From an uncultured Collinsella sp. (GTDB taxonomy: Bacteria; Actinomycetota; Coriobacteriia; Coriobacteriales; Coriobacteriaceae), in assembly GCA_900754745.1 (NCBI GenBank), contig CAAEEB010000056.1:1-21659 (forward strand): a stretch of 21,659 bases of DNA, given 5' to 3'. This document shows positions 1 to 7,564 of this stretch, piece after piece; within the stretch, counting starts at the first letter, position 1, and each line of letters begins with the position of its first letter. Below the pieces are notes generated by a model, which was not told where the DNA came from, ran no database searches, and saw only the letters and a list, made by a program, of their open reading frames with translations. The translations under genes and the position numbers were made by a program.

Positions 1-54
1 GCAGTCTCCAACCTCATCACGCCTAAAAAGGACCAGGTCAAAGGCCGCGCATGA
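1..54 (+). CDS. 3' end of an unidentified gene upstream of ecfA
   Basis: An open frame runs from the window edge to a TGA at 52-54, giving a basic C-terminal tail that reads AVSNLITPKKDQVKGRA. Its stop overlaps the ecfA start as ATGA, which indicates translational coupling. Genes directly upstream of ecfA-ecfT pairs often encode the substrate-binding S component of an ECF transporter, and a short Lys/Arg-rich tail would suit the cytoplasmic end of a membrane protein. Only 17 residues are visible, so the identity is inferred from context alone. Confidence 0.6.
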   Translation, partial: AVSNLITPKKDQVKGRA

Positions 55-1955
55 TTGAGTGTCGGGGCGTTTCCTTTAGCTATGACGGTGCTGCACTGGC
101 GCTCGATGGCATCGATCTGAACATCGAGGATGGCGAGTTTTTCTGCATCCTCGGCGGAAACGGGTCGGGCAAGTCGACGTTTGCCAAGCATTTGAACGCG
201 CTGCTGCAGCCCGATACGGGAACGGTGTGCGTCAACGGCATGGACGCGTCCGATCCCGAGCTGGTTTACGATATCCGCTCGACTGCGGGCATGGTGTTCC
301 AGAATCCCGACGACCAGCTTGTGGCGACGCTTGTCGAGGACGATGTTGCGTTTGGTCCCGAGAACTTAGGGGTCGAATCGGCCCAGATCGCGCAGCGCGT
401 GCGCGAGGCGCTGAAGGCCGTGGGTCTGGTGGGCTTTGAGCGCCACGAGACCCACGCTCTCTCGGGCGGACAAAAGCAGCGCGTGGCGCTTGCCGGCGTG
501 CTCGCCATGGAGCCGCGCGTGCTCATTTTGGACGAGGCGTCCTCGATGCTCGATCCGCGCGGGCGCAAGGGCCTTATGAAGGCCTGTCACGCGCTGCACG
601 AACGCGGCATGACCATCGTGATGATTACGCACTTTATGGAAGAGGCCGCCGAGGCCGATCGAGTCGCGGTGTTTCGGGCGGGGCGCGTTGCCATGTTGGG
701 CACGCCCGATGAAATCTTGACGCAGGCGGACGAACTCGCGCGGCTGAACCTGGATATGCCGGCATCGTGCTGTCTTGGCAGGGCGCTTCGTGCGAAGGGC
801 GTGCCCGTTCACGCGCAGGTGCGCGAGGCGGATATGGTTGCCGAGGTTGCGCAGGCCTATACCGAGCGAAGTGAGGCGGGCACCGCGGGGCAGTCTTCCG
901 CATCCCAGTCGGAAATCGCTGACGGCGCTGTTCCGGCAGACAATGAGGACAACGCGTCAGAGCCCGTCATCGAGATTTCGCACCTTTCGTATAGCTATTC
1001 GCTGAGCGCCCGCGAGCGTCGCCGTTGGCACAAGCGTTCAGCCGCCGAGGGCGCATCGAACAAGCAGACCCTCTGGGGCAACGACCCTAGCAGCCCTTGG
1101 GCGTTGCGTGATGTGTCGCTAACGGTGTGTCGTGGCGAGTTCCTGGGCCTTGCAGGCCATACCGGTTCGGGTAAATCGACGCTGGTTCAGCATCTCAACG
1201 GCCTGATTCGTCCCCAGGAGGGTTCTGTTTATGCGCTGGGGCTCGACCTGGTAAACAAGAAAGATGCCGCCGCGGTTAAGGCAAAGGTCGGCGTGGTGTT
1301 TCAGTATCCAGAGCGTCAGCTGTTTGCCGAGACCGTGGCACAGGACGTGGCGTTTGGTCCGCATAACCTTGGCTTGTCGCAGGCCGAGGTTGCCCGCCGC
1401 GTTGAGTCGTCGCTCGCGCGCGTGGGCCTCGATCTGGCCACGGTGGGCGACAAGAGCCCCTTTGAGCTTTCGGGCGGGCAGCAGCGGCGCGTGGCGTTTG
1501 CCGGCGTGCTTGCCATGGAGCCCGAGGTCCTGGTGCTCGATGAGCCCATGGCGGGGCTCGATCCGGCGGCGCGCAGTGATTTCCTGGAGCTCATCGATCG
1601 ACTTCACCATGGGGGCCTGACCGTCGTCATGGTCTCACACAGTATGGATGACCTAGCCAATTGCTGCGACCGCATCGTTGTGATGAACGAGGGCACGGTG
1701 TTTGCCGAGGGCACTCCCGCTCAGGTTTTTGCGCATGCGGATGAGCTTAAATCGATCGGCTTGGGTGTTCCCGCTGCCCAGCGCATGGCGCTGGCGCTTG
1801 CGAAGGCAGGCGTGCCACTGCGCTTTGGCGGTCTCTATACGGTTGAGTCGCTGGCGGACGAGTTGGTGGACCTGCTAATCGGTCGCTCGGACGGTCCTTC
1901 TAACGTCGCGGACATCGCTAAATCCAAAACGGTCGCGCGAGAGGAGGGCTGCTAA
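51..1955 (+). CDS. ecfA: Fused energy-coupling factor ATPase (EcfA-EcfA double ATP-binding protein)
   Basis: This 634-residue protein carries two complete ABC ATPase domains and should power uptake of a vitamin or metal through an ECF transporter at the inner face of the membrane. Domain 1 has Walker A GGNGSGKST at about 35-43, signature LSGGQ near 138, Walker B ending LILDEASSMLD and the H-loop segment VMITH. Domain 2 has Walker A GHTGSGKST near 369-377, signature LSGGQ near 472 and LVLDEPMAGLD. Most ECF transporters use two separate ATPases, EcfA1 and EcfA2, so this is a natural fusion. An Ala/Ser/Glu-rich linker of about 60 residues joins the halves. Domain 2 also carries a basic insertion of about 30 residues (roughly 317-349) between its first strands. 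The start overlaps the upstream stop (ATGA) and the stop overlaps the ecfT start (TAATG), so three genes look co-translated. The substrate is not determinable here. Confidence 0.9.
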   Translation: MIECRGVSFSYDGAALALDGIDLNIEDGEFFCILGGNGSGKSTFAKHLNALLQPDTGTVCVNGMDASDPELVYDIRSTAGMVFQNPDDQLVATLVEDDVAFGPENLGVESAQIAQRVREALKAVGLVGFERHETHALSGGQKQRVALAGVLAMEPRVLILDEASSMLDPRGRKGLMKACHALHERGMTIVMITHFMEEAAEADRVAVFRAGRVAMLGTPDEILTQADELARLNLDMPASCCLGRALRAKGVPVHAQVREADMVAEVAQAYTERSEAGTAGQSSASQSEIADGAVPADNEDNASEPVIEISHLSYSYSLSARERRRWHKRSAAEGASNKQTLWGNDPSSPWALRDVSLTVCRGEFLGLAGHTGSGKSTLVQHLNGLIRPQEGSVYALGLDLVNKKDAAAVKAKVGVVFQYPERQLFAETVAQDVAFGPHNLGLSQAEVARRVESSLARVGLDLATVGDKSPFELSGGQQRRVAFAGVLAMEPEVLVLDEPMAGLDPAARSDFLELIDRLHHGGLTVVMVSHSMDDLANCCDRIVVMNEGTVFAEGTPAQVFAHADELKSIGLGVPAAQRMALALAKAGVPLRFGGLYTVESLADELVDLLIGRSDGPSNVADIAKSKTVAREEGC

Positions 1956-2755
1956 TGGAGGCGTTTTCGTTTGGCAGCTACTATCCCGGCGATAGTGCAA
2001 TCCACCGCCTGGACCCGCGAACTAAGTTGCTCTTGGGCTTTGTGTTTCTGATCACGACGCTCACGGTCAGTAGCTTCCGCGGACTGGTCCCGGTCGCAAT
2101 CTTCGTTGTCCTGATCTATACCGTGTCCCGGGTGCCGGCTCGTCGCGTCCTGTCATCGATGGCGCCGCTGCTGGCGATCGTCGCGGTGGTCGCGGTGCTC
2201 AACCTGTTTTCCGACCAGAGCGGGCGCATCCTGTGGCAGCTCGGCTTTTTGCAGATAAGCGAGGGCTCGCTGCATTCCGCTGCCTTTATGGCGTGCCGCC
2301 TGACCTTGATGATGGCCGGTATGAGCGCTATCACGCTCACCACACCGACGCTCGACCTCACCGCGGGCTTCGAGCGCCTGCTCGCGCCGTTTGCGCGTGT
2401 GGGACTTCCTGCGCACGAGCTCGGCATGATCATGGGCATCGCGCTGCGCTTTATGCCGCAGTTTGCCACCGAGATGAAGCAGACGGCCGATGCGCAGACA
2501 AGCCGCGGTGCGCGCGTGACGGGAGGCCCGCTCGGCGGCGTTCGTATGCTTGGCAGTGTGGCGATTCCGCTGTTCACGGGTGTGTTCCGTCATGCCGAGA
2601 CGTTGTCTGCCGCCATGGATGCCCGTTGCTATCATGGCGAGCAGGGACGCACGCGTCTGCATGCGCTTGCATTTGGCCGCGGCGATGCGTTGGCGGCGGT
2701 GGTGACGGCGTTGCTGCTCATCTGCGTCATCGTCATCAATCTTCAACTTGTCTAA
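1955..2755 (+). CDS. ecfT: ECF transporter transmembrane component EcfT
   Basis: A 266-residue polytopic membrane protein, the scaffold that links the two ATPase domains to an S component. The N-terminal DPRTKLLLGFVFLIT stretch is typical of the CbiQ/EcfT family. Hydrophobic segments lie at about 25-60, 68-85, 105-125 and 245-264. Two ARG-type coupling motifs are visible in the cytoplasmic part: QTSRGAR near residue 185 and AMDARCYHG near 222. EcfT proteins use these Arg-containing helices to contact the ATPase grooves. In the second motif the usual ARG is ARC. The start overlaps the ecfA stop by one base, with GGAGG at the end of ecfA as ribosome binding site. It is the last gene of the transporter unit. 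Confidence 0.9.
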   Translation: MEAFSFGSYYPGDSAIHRLDPRTKLLLGFVFLITTLTVSSFRGLVPVAIFVVLIYTVSRVPARRVLSSMAPLLAIVAVVAVLNLFSDQSGRILWQLGFLQISEGSLHSAAFMACRLTLMMAGMSAITLTTPTLDLTAGFERLLAPFARVGLPAHELGMIMGIALRFMPQFATEMKQTADAQTSRGARVTGGPLGGVRMLGSVAIPLFTGVFRHAETLSAAMDARCYHGEQGRTRLHALAFGRGDALAAVVTALLLICVIVINLQLV

Positions 2756-2785
2756 GCTCGATTCGAGCGCAAGAAAGGGGTCTCT

Positions 2786-3232
2786 ATGACCGACATCGAT
2801 CGCACGGCTCAGCTCGAGCGTGCCTGTTCGTATCTCAGGCGCATTCCGGCGTGGTATCTTGCCACGACCGATGCGAGCGACGGACATCAGCCCCGCGTGA
2901 GGCCGTTTTCGTTTGCCATGGTCGATGATGGCAAACTGTGGTTTTGCACGTCGCGCGACAAGGACGTGTGGGCGGAGTTGAGTGCGAATCCCAAGTTTGA
3001 GGTATCGGGCTGGAAGCCGGGGGAGTGCTGGATCGTGTTAACCGGTGAGGCCGCGCTCGAGGATGATGCAGTCGTGAGCGACAAGGTGCGCCAGGCGGGC
3101 TTTAAGCACATGGTGGGCATTGGCGAGCAACACGATAGTGCCAACGACGGCCGCCTTGCGTTCTTCTCGGTCCGCAACATCGCCGCGCGGTTCTGCGATA
3201 TCGACGGCAGCGAAGAGCTCCTCGAGCTCTAA
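2786..3232 (+). CDS. Pyridoxamine 5'-phosphate oxidase (PNPOx)-like family protein, copy 1
   Basis: A 148-residue soluble protein with the split-barrel flavin-binding fold of small PNPOx-like proteins. Recognisable parts are the N-terminal IPAWYLATTD strand, the RVRPFSFAMVDDGKLWFCTSRDKDVWAEL segment (the usual strand-turn-strand with a conserved Arg-Pro and a K-D/E-V-x-x-L helix), and a VSGW core strand. Proteins of this type bind FMN, F420 or haem, or act as general reductases; the substrate cannot be read from sequence. An AAAGGGG ribosome binding site precedes the ATG. It lies 30 bases after ecfT and may be transcribed with it. It is clearly paralogous to the next gene. Confidence 0.8.
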   Translation: MTDIDRTAQLERACSYLRRIPAWYLATTDASDGHQPRVRPFSFAMVDDGKLWFCTSRDKDVWAELSANPKFEVSGWKPGECWIVLTGEAALEDDAVVSDKVRQAGFKHMVGIGEQHDSANDGRLAFFSVRNIAARFCDIDGSEELLEL

Positions 3233-3286
3233 TTTCCCAAATTAACTACCCATTCCAAAAAGACTGGTCAGGCGGCAGGAGGAAAC

Positions 3287-3697
3287 GTGGACGGATTGAA
3301 TACGGTGCTGGAGTATCTGACGTCGGTGCCGGCGTGGTATCTGGCGACGAGCGTGGACGGGCAGCCGCATGTGCGTCCGTTCTCGTTTGCACAGATTCAG
3401 GACGGCAAGCTGTGGTTTGTAACGGCGCGCACCAAAGACGTGTGGCAAGAGCTGCTGCAAAATCAACGCTTTGAGGCCACGAGTTGGTGGCCGGGCCATG
3501 GCTGGCTCATCTTGCGCGGGCATGCGGGTCTGGACGACCAGGCCGCTCCCGATATGCGCGAGGCAGGCTGGAAGCACCTGGAGCGCCTAGGTGAGCACTA
3601 CGAGGGCGCAGACGATCCCACGCTCGTCTTCTTTAGCGTGGAGGAACCCGAGGCCTTTGTCTGCAACCATGACGAATGGGTGCCGGTCGAGCTCTAA
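3287..3697 (+). CDS. Pyridoxamine 5'-phosphate oxidase (PNPOx)-like family protein, copy 2
   Basis: This 136-residue protein aligns throughout with the preceding gene: VPAWYLATSVDGQPHVRPFSFAQIQDGKLWFVTAR against the equivalent block in copy 1, then KDVWQEL, SWW and EAGWKHLERLGEHYEGADD. It is therefore a tandem duplicate of a split-barrel flavoprotein. The GTG start at 3287 is chosen because AGGAGG sits just upstream and no in-frame ATG precedes the conserved region. The copies have diverged substantially in the second half, and copy 2 has a shorter linker, which suggests separate substrates or a heterodimer rather than a recent duplication. The biochemical role is unknown. Confidence 0.78.
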   Translation: MDGLNTVLEYLTSVPAWYLATSVDGQPHVRPFSFAQIQDGKLWFVTARTKDVWQELLQNQRFEATSWWPGHGWLILRGHAGLDDQAAPDMREAGWKHLERLGEHYEGADDPTLVFFSVEEPEAFVCNHDEWVPVEL

Positions 3698-3741
3698 ACG
3701 AGTCTCTCAGCTAGCTTCGACAATTCAAATTCTCGCATGTA

Positions 3742-3806
3742 GCGGGCCCCACATTGCAACGTCACCGTAAGGTGCACTGGGCAATATGGGGCCCGCATTT
3801 ATTTGT
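3742..3806 (+). terminator. Long hairpin ending the PNPOx unit
   Basis: The arm at 3742-3757 (GCGGGCCCCACATTGC) pairs with 3781-3796 with 15 of 16 positions complementary. The right arm is followed by ATTTATTTG, an interrupted U-tract. The 23-base loop contains its own small hairpin, CACC and GGTG around GTAA (3763-3774). The position between the end of the PNPOx pair and the arginine operator fits a terminator or transcription insulator. Confidence 0.6.
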
Positions 3807-3842
3807 CAATTCCTTCGAGTGAATGTGTCGGGACTGTTTCAA

Positions 3843-3877
3843 TGCATGAATATGTAAAAGATTTGCGTATATATGCA
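3843..3877 (+). promoter_or_regulatory. Pair of ARG boxes (ArgR/AhrC operator) upstream of argC
   Basis: Two imperfect palindromes of the form TGCRT-N4-ATGYA are seen: TGCAT/ATGTA at 3843-3856 and TGCGT/ATGCA at 3864-3877. Their centres are 21 bp apart, two helical turns, the spacing expected for adjacent 18-bp ARG boxes bound by an ArgR hexamer. A weaker related site (TGCGC/GTGCA) lies at 3926-3939. The location directly before the arginine operon supports arginine-dependent repression. ArgR itself is not encoded in this window. Confidence 0.7.
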
Positions 3878-3885
3878 TCTTTTGG

Positions 3886-3894
3886 TGCTAAAGT
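3886..3894 (+). promoter_or_regulatory. Candidate extended -10 promoter of the arg operon
   Basis: TGCTAAAGT matches the extended -10 form TG-N-TANNNT and lies 68 bases before the argC start. No good -35 is visible at normal spacing, since that position is occupied by the second ARG box. This arrangement would let ArgR block RNA polymerase. Only the -10 is supported by sequence. Confidence 0.4.
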
Positions 3895-3962
3895 TTCAAC
3901 CCACTTCATAACGACGGCTGCGGGATGCGCATTAGTGCATAACTGCAGACAAGGAGTCCGAT

Positions 3963-5033
3963 ATGTCTTTAAAGGTTGGAATCGTAGGTGCGGCTGGATA
4001 TGCTGGCGCCGAGCTCATTCGCCTCGTCCTCGGTCATCCCGAGTTTGAACTTACTGCCATTACGTCAAACGCCGATGCTGGCCAGCCGTTGTCTGCGGTG
4101 TACCCGAGCTTTGCCGGCGTGAGCGATCTTGTCTTCACGACGCACGATGCCCCCGAGCTCAAGAACTGTGACGCGGTCTTTTTGGCCGTGCCGCACACGG
4201 CCGCCATGGCACAGGTGCCCGCCCTGCTTGCCGCGGGAGTCTCCTGCATTGACCTCTCGGCCGACTATCGCCTGAGCGATCCGGCCACCTTTGCGGCCTG
4301 GTATGCCGCCGAGCACACGAGCCCCGAGCTACTCAAGGGCCGCGCCTTTGGTCTGCCCGAGCTGTTTTGCCAGGATTTGGAGACTGCTGCATCCGACCAC
4401 GCCGACGGCAAGCCCGTGCTGGTCGCCTGCGCCGGTTGCTATCCCACCGCAACGAGCCTTGCCGCTGCGCCTGCCGTGCGCGCCGGCTGGGTTGCCCAGG
4501 GCGGTCCCGTGATCGTTGACGCTATCAGCGGTGTAACGGGTGCCGGTAAGTCCTGCAACGTCCGCACGCATTTTTGCAGCGCGGACGAAAACCTGGAGGC
4601 CTATGGCGTGGGCAAGCATCGTCACACGCCCGAAATCGAGCAGATCTTGGGCTTAACCGATCGCGTCGTCTTTACCCCGCACCTGGCACCGCTCAAGCGC
4701 GGTCTGCTCTCTACGGTGACGATGCCGCTTATGCCGCAGGCTATCGACACCTTGACCCTTGAGGACGTTGTCGACCATTACAAGCAGTTCTACGCCGGCC
4801 GCACTTTTGTGCGCGTACTCGATGCCGGCAAGCAGCCCAAGACGGCTTCGGTCGTCGGCACCAACGCCGCCCAGATCGGTCTCGCGCTCAACAAGCGCGC
4901 GGGCGTTCTGGTGGCTACGGGCGCCATCGACAATCTGTGCAAGGGCGCGGCAGGCCAGGCGGTCCAGTGCGCCAATATCGTCTTTGGTTTTGACGAGCGA
5001 CGAGGCTTGCCCACAGTGGCGTGCCCGGTGTAG
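3963..5033 (+). CDS. argC: N-acetyl-gamma-glutamyl-phosphate reductase
   Basis: A 356-residue cytoplasmic enzyme for the NADPH-dependent reduction of N-acetylglutamyl phosphate to its semialdehyde, the third step of ornithine synthesis. The N-terminal dinucleotide-binding motif GIVGAAGYAGAELIRL and the catalytic Cys159 in AGCYPTAT are both present. SGVTGAGK and the C-terminal NLCKGAAGQAVQ block are also characteristic. The length is slightly above the usual ~345. AAGGAG lies six bases before the ATG, so the start is secure. It is the first gene of the argCJBD group and sits behind the ARG boxes. Confidence 0.96.
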   Translation: MSLKVGIVGAAGYAGAELIRLVLGHPEFELTAITSNADAGQPLSAVYPSFAGVSDLVFTTHDAPELKNCDAVFLAVPHTAAMAQVPALLAAGVSCIDLSADYRLSDPATFAAWYAAEHTSPELLKGRAFGLPELFCQDLETAASDHADGKPVLVACAGCYPTATSLAAAPAVRAGWVAQGGPVIVDAISGVTGAGKSCNVRTHFCSADENLEAYGVGKHRHTPEIEQILGLTDRVVFTPHLAPLKRGLLSTVTMPLMPQAIDTLTLEDVVDHYKQFYAGRTFVRVLDAGKQPKTASVVGTNAAQIGLALNKRAGVLVATGAIDNLCKGAAGQAVQCANIVFGFDERRGLPTVACPV

Positions 5034-5110
5034 CACATTCGATTGTTAGCGATTTGGTAGTCGGGCATCGAGTGGGGCGCCACTCTTAAGCTGGTCTCAT
5101 GATTGTGGCT

Positions 5111-5141
5111 GGCATGGCGCACCAACCGATGCCCATTTTTT
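5111..5141 (+). terminator. Weak hairpin plus T-run between argC and argJ
   Basis: GGCAT (5111-5115) can pair with ATGCC (5129-5133), with a GG/CC extension, and is followed shortly by six T residues (5136-5141). The argC-argJ gap of 134 bases is longer than the other gaps in this operon. The structure may give partial termination within the operon. The stem is short, so this is tentative. Confidence 0.3.
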
Positions 5142-5167
5142 GTTTGATATAAGGAGTCATAAAGACG

Positions 5168-6433
5168 ATGAATGCTGAGCAGTTCGATATCAAAATTCGT
5201 GCCGTAGAGGGCGGCGTAACGGCGGCAGCCGGCTTTAAGGCGGCGGGAATCCATGCCGGATTCCGCAAGAATCCCGAGCGCCTGGATTACGCGCTCGTCG
5301 TGCCCGATAAACCCTGTCCCGGGGCCGGCGTGTTTACGACTAACCGCTTTTGTGCGGCGCCCGTGCAGGTGAGCCGTGCCAACCTGGGCGGCGCCGACAA
5401 GGGCTACGGCGTCATTGCCGGCATTTCGGTCAACTCTGGCAATGCCAACGCCGCCACGGGTGAGACCGGTCTTGCCTGCGCGCGCGAGACCTGCAACATC
5501 GCCTCGCAGGTCATCGGCTGCGAGCCCCAGCAGATTCTGGTCGCCTCCACGGGCGTAATTGGTCAGATTCTGCCGATTGACACGTTTGAGACTGCCGTTC
5601 CTGCCGCCTACGAGGCGCTCTCCGCCCACGGTGGCGCCGATGCCGCCCGCGCTATCATGACGACCGACACGCACTCCAAGGAGTATGCCGTGTGTTACCG
5701 CAGCGAGGCCGCGGGGCACGCAGGCAATGCTTATACGGTGGGCGGTATGTGCAAGGGCTCGGGCATGATCATGCCCAACATGGCAACCATGATCGCGGTC
5801 ATCACTACCGATGCCCCCGTCGAGCCGGAGGCGCTCCATGCCCTGTTGCTCTCCACCGTCAAACAGACCTTCAACAAGGTAACGGTCGATTCCGACACCT
5901 CGACTAACGACACCTGCATCATGCTCGCTTCCGGCGCTGCCGCAAATGCCGAGCATATTGTCGAGGGCTCCGATGCCTTTGACGAGTTGGCCTTTGCCGT
6001 GCATGAGGTGTGCGAGAGCCTGGCGCGCAACATCGCCGCAGATGGCGAGGGCGCATCCAAGCTCGTGACGGTTAATGTCACCGGCGCCGCGAACGACGAG
6101 GAGGCCGATATCGCCGCCCGTGCTGTTGCCAACTCGCCGCTCGTCAAGACCTGCATCGCCGGCCACGACTGCAACTGGGGCCGCGTTGCCATGGCGCTCG
6201 GCAAGTGCGGCGTGCAGTTTAACCAAGAAGATGTGTCCATCGACATGATGGGTTTGCCCGTCTGTCGCGATGGCCTGACGGTCCCCTTCGATGAGGACGA
6301 AGCCCTGCGACGTTTTGAGGCGCCCGAGATTGTGATCTCGGCAGACCTGGGCGCAGGGGACGCGGCGACCACCGTGTGGACTTGCGACCTCACGCACGAG
6401 TACATCTCCATTAACGGTGACTACCGTTCCTAG
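5168..6433 (+). CDS. argJ: Bifunctional glutamate N-acetyltransferase / ornithine acetyltransferase
   Basis: ArgJ moves the acetyl group from N-acetylornithine to glutamate, closing the acetyl cycle and releasing ornithine. Some members also use acetyl-CoA. The protein is 421 residues. The self-cleavage site is visible as KGSGMIMPNMATM, where cleavage before Thr207 would generate alpha and beta chains with Thr as nucleophile. VNSGNANAATG, the STGVIGQ oxyanion block and the C-terminal NGDYRS ending are typical. AAGGAG is 11 bases before the ATG, rather far but with no better start. Whether this copy is bifunctional or only transfers from acetylornithine cannot be decided from sequence. No argA-like gene is present in the window. 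Confidence 0.95.
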   Translation: MNAEQFDIKIRAVEGGVTAAAGFKAAGIHAGFRKNPERLDYALVVPDKPCPGAGVFTTNRFCAAPVQVSRANLGGADKGYGVIAGISVNSGNANAATGETGLACARETCNIASQVIGCEPQQILVASTGVIGQILPIDTFETAVPAAYEALSAHGGADAARAIMTTDTHSKEYAVCYRSEAAGHAGNAYTVGGMCKGSGMIMPNMATMIAVITTDAPVEPEALHALLLSTVKQTFNKVTVDSDTSTNDTCIMLASGAAANAEHIVEGSDAFDELAFAVHEVCESLARNIAADGEGASKLVTVNVTGAANDEEADIAARAVANSPLVKTCIAGHDCNWGRVAMALGKCGVQFNQEDVSIDMMGLPVCRDGLTVPFDEDEALRRFEAPEIVISADLGAGDAATTVWTCDLTHEYISINGDYRS

Positions 6434-6514
6434 ACTCCCGATGTGCCGTGCGTCCCGCTGCAATCGCGGGCAACGAAGTACGGCGCGATAGCTACACGAA
6501 AGACGAGGCAGACT

Positions 6515-7495
6515 ATGAAGTTCGCACGCGATTGTCGCTCGAGCGAATCCAACGAAGTTACCGCGCAGCTGCTGTTCGAGGCGCTGCCGTGGATTAAGAA
6601 CCTGACCGGTAAGACGGTCGTTATCAAGTACGGCGGTGCCGCCATGGTCGACGAGCAGCTGCGTCGTGACGTGATGAGCGACATCGTCCTGCTCAAGATT
6701 ATCGGCATGCGCCCTGTTATCGTGCACGGCGGCGGCAAGGCCATCAACGAGGCTCTCAGCCACTACGACATCCCCGTCGAGTTTAAGAACGGCCAGCGCG
6801 TGACTACGCCTGCCACCATGGATATCGTGCGCGAGGTGCTGGGCGGCAAGGTCAATCAGGAGCTGGTCGCGGCGCTCAACCACCACGGCAACCTGGCCGT
6901 GGGCGTGTCCGGCAGCGACGCCGGTACCCTTATCGCCGAGCCACTTGACCCAGAGCTCGGCCGCGTAGGCAAGGTTACGCACGTCAACACCGACTATATC
7001 GAGCGCCTGCTCGACAGCGAGTACATTCCCGTTATCGCCACGGTCGCAGCGGGGGAGGACGGTGGCTTCTTCAACATCAACGCCGATACCGCCGCCGGCG
7101 CCGTTGCGGCGGCGCTTCATGCGCACAAGGCGATTTTTTTGACCGATGTCGACGGTCTGTACAAGGACTTTAGCGACAAGGATTCGCTTATCTCCAACCT
7201 GACGCTCGACGAGGTCAATGAGATGCTCTACGGCGGCGAGGTCGACAAGGGCATGATCCCCAAGCTGCGCGCCGCCGTCGATGCGCTTACCGCTGGCGTG
7301 TTCCGAGCCCACATCATCAATGGCACGACGCCACACTCGCTGCTGCTGGAGCTGTTGACCGATGCTGGCGTCGGCACCGTGATCCATTCCACCGAGACAG
7401 CCTACGAATTCGATACGCATCCGCACCCGCTTTCGACGTTTGCGGCGCGCCTGACCGAGAACCTCGACGAGGTCGAGAAGCTCCAGACGGTCTAG
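6515..7495 (+). CDS. argB: Acetylglutamate kinase
   Basis: This enzyme phosphorylates N-acetylglutamate with ATP, the second step of ornithine synthesis. Amino-acid-kinase motifs are the N-terminal VIKYGGAAM lysine-glycine loop, the VIVHGGGKAINEAL substrate loop, and NINADTAAGAVAAAL followed by FLTDVDGL near the nucleotide site. The ATG at 6515 (326 residues) is preferred over an in-frame ATG at 6443 because GAGG lies six bases upstream and the extra 24 residues are not family-like. The segment NEVTAQLLFEALPWIK before the first strand resembles the N-terminal helix of arginine-inhibited hexameric kinases, so feedback inhibition by arginine is likely. A small CCCGC/GCGGG hairpin (6454-6470) lies in the argJ-argB gap. 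Confidence 0.95.
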   Translation: MKFARDCRSSESNEVTAQLLFEALPWIKNLTGKTVVIKYGGAAMVDEQLRRDVMSDIVLLKIIGMRPVIVHGGGKAINEALSHYDIPVEFKNGQRVTTPATMDIVREVLGGKVNQELVAALNHHGNLAVGVSGSDAGTLIAEPLDPELGRVGKVTHVNTDYIERLLDSEYIPVIATVAAGEDGGFFNINADTAAGAVAAALHAHKAIFLTDVDGLYKDFSDKDSLISNLTLDEVNEMLYGGEVDKGMIPKLRAAVDALTAGVFRAHIINGTTPHSLLLELLTDAGVGTVIHSTETAYEFDTHPHPLSTFAARLTENLDEVEKLQTV

Positions 7496-7533
7496 CTGAC
7501 CCGCGGTCGTCGCGTCCCTGCACCCATAGCCCT

Positions 7534-7547
7534 GCGCCGTACGGCGC
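7534..7547. repeat. Perfect 14-bp palindrome before argD
   Basis: GCGCCGTACGGCGC is a perfect dyad in the 69-base argB-argD gap, just upstream of the argD ribosome binding site GAAAGG. It has no loop and no T-run, so it is not a terminator. It could be a protein site or chance in GC-rich DNA. Confidence 0.3.
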
Positions 7548-7564
7548 CTAACGAAAGGCATCCC

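Noticed and set aside
3803..4048. An 81-codon frame overlapping the argC leader and start
   Set aside because: It runs across the ARG boxes and promoter and then out of frame into argC, with no suitable ribosome binding site.
4790..7561. A 923-codon open frame on the minus strand across argC-argJ-argB
   Set aside because: It is antisense to three well-supported genes, and its protein is rich in His, Arg, Gly and Val with no recognisable domain. High-GC third positions in the true genes create such open antisense frames.
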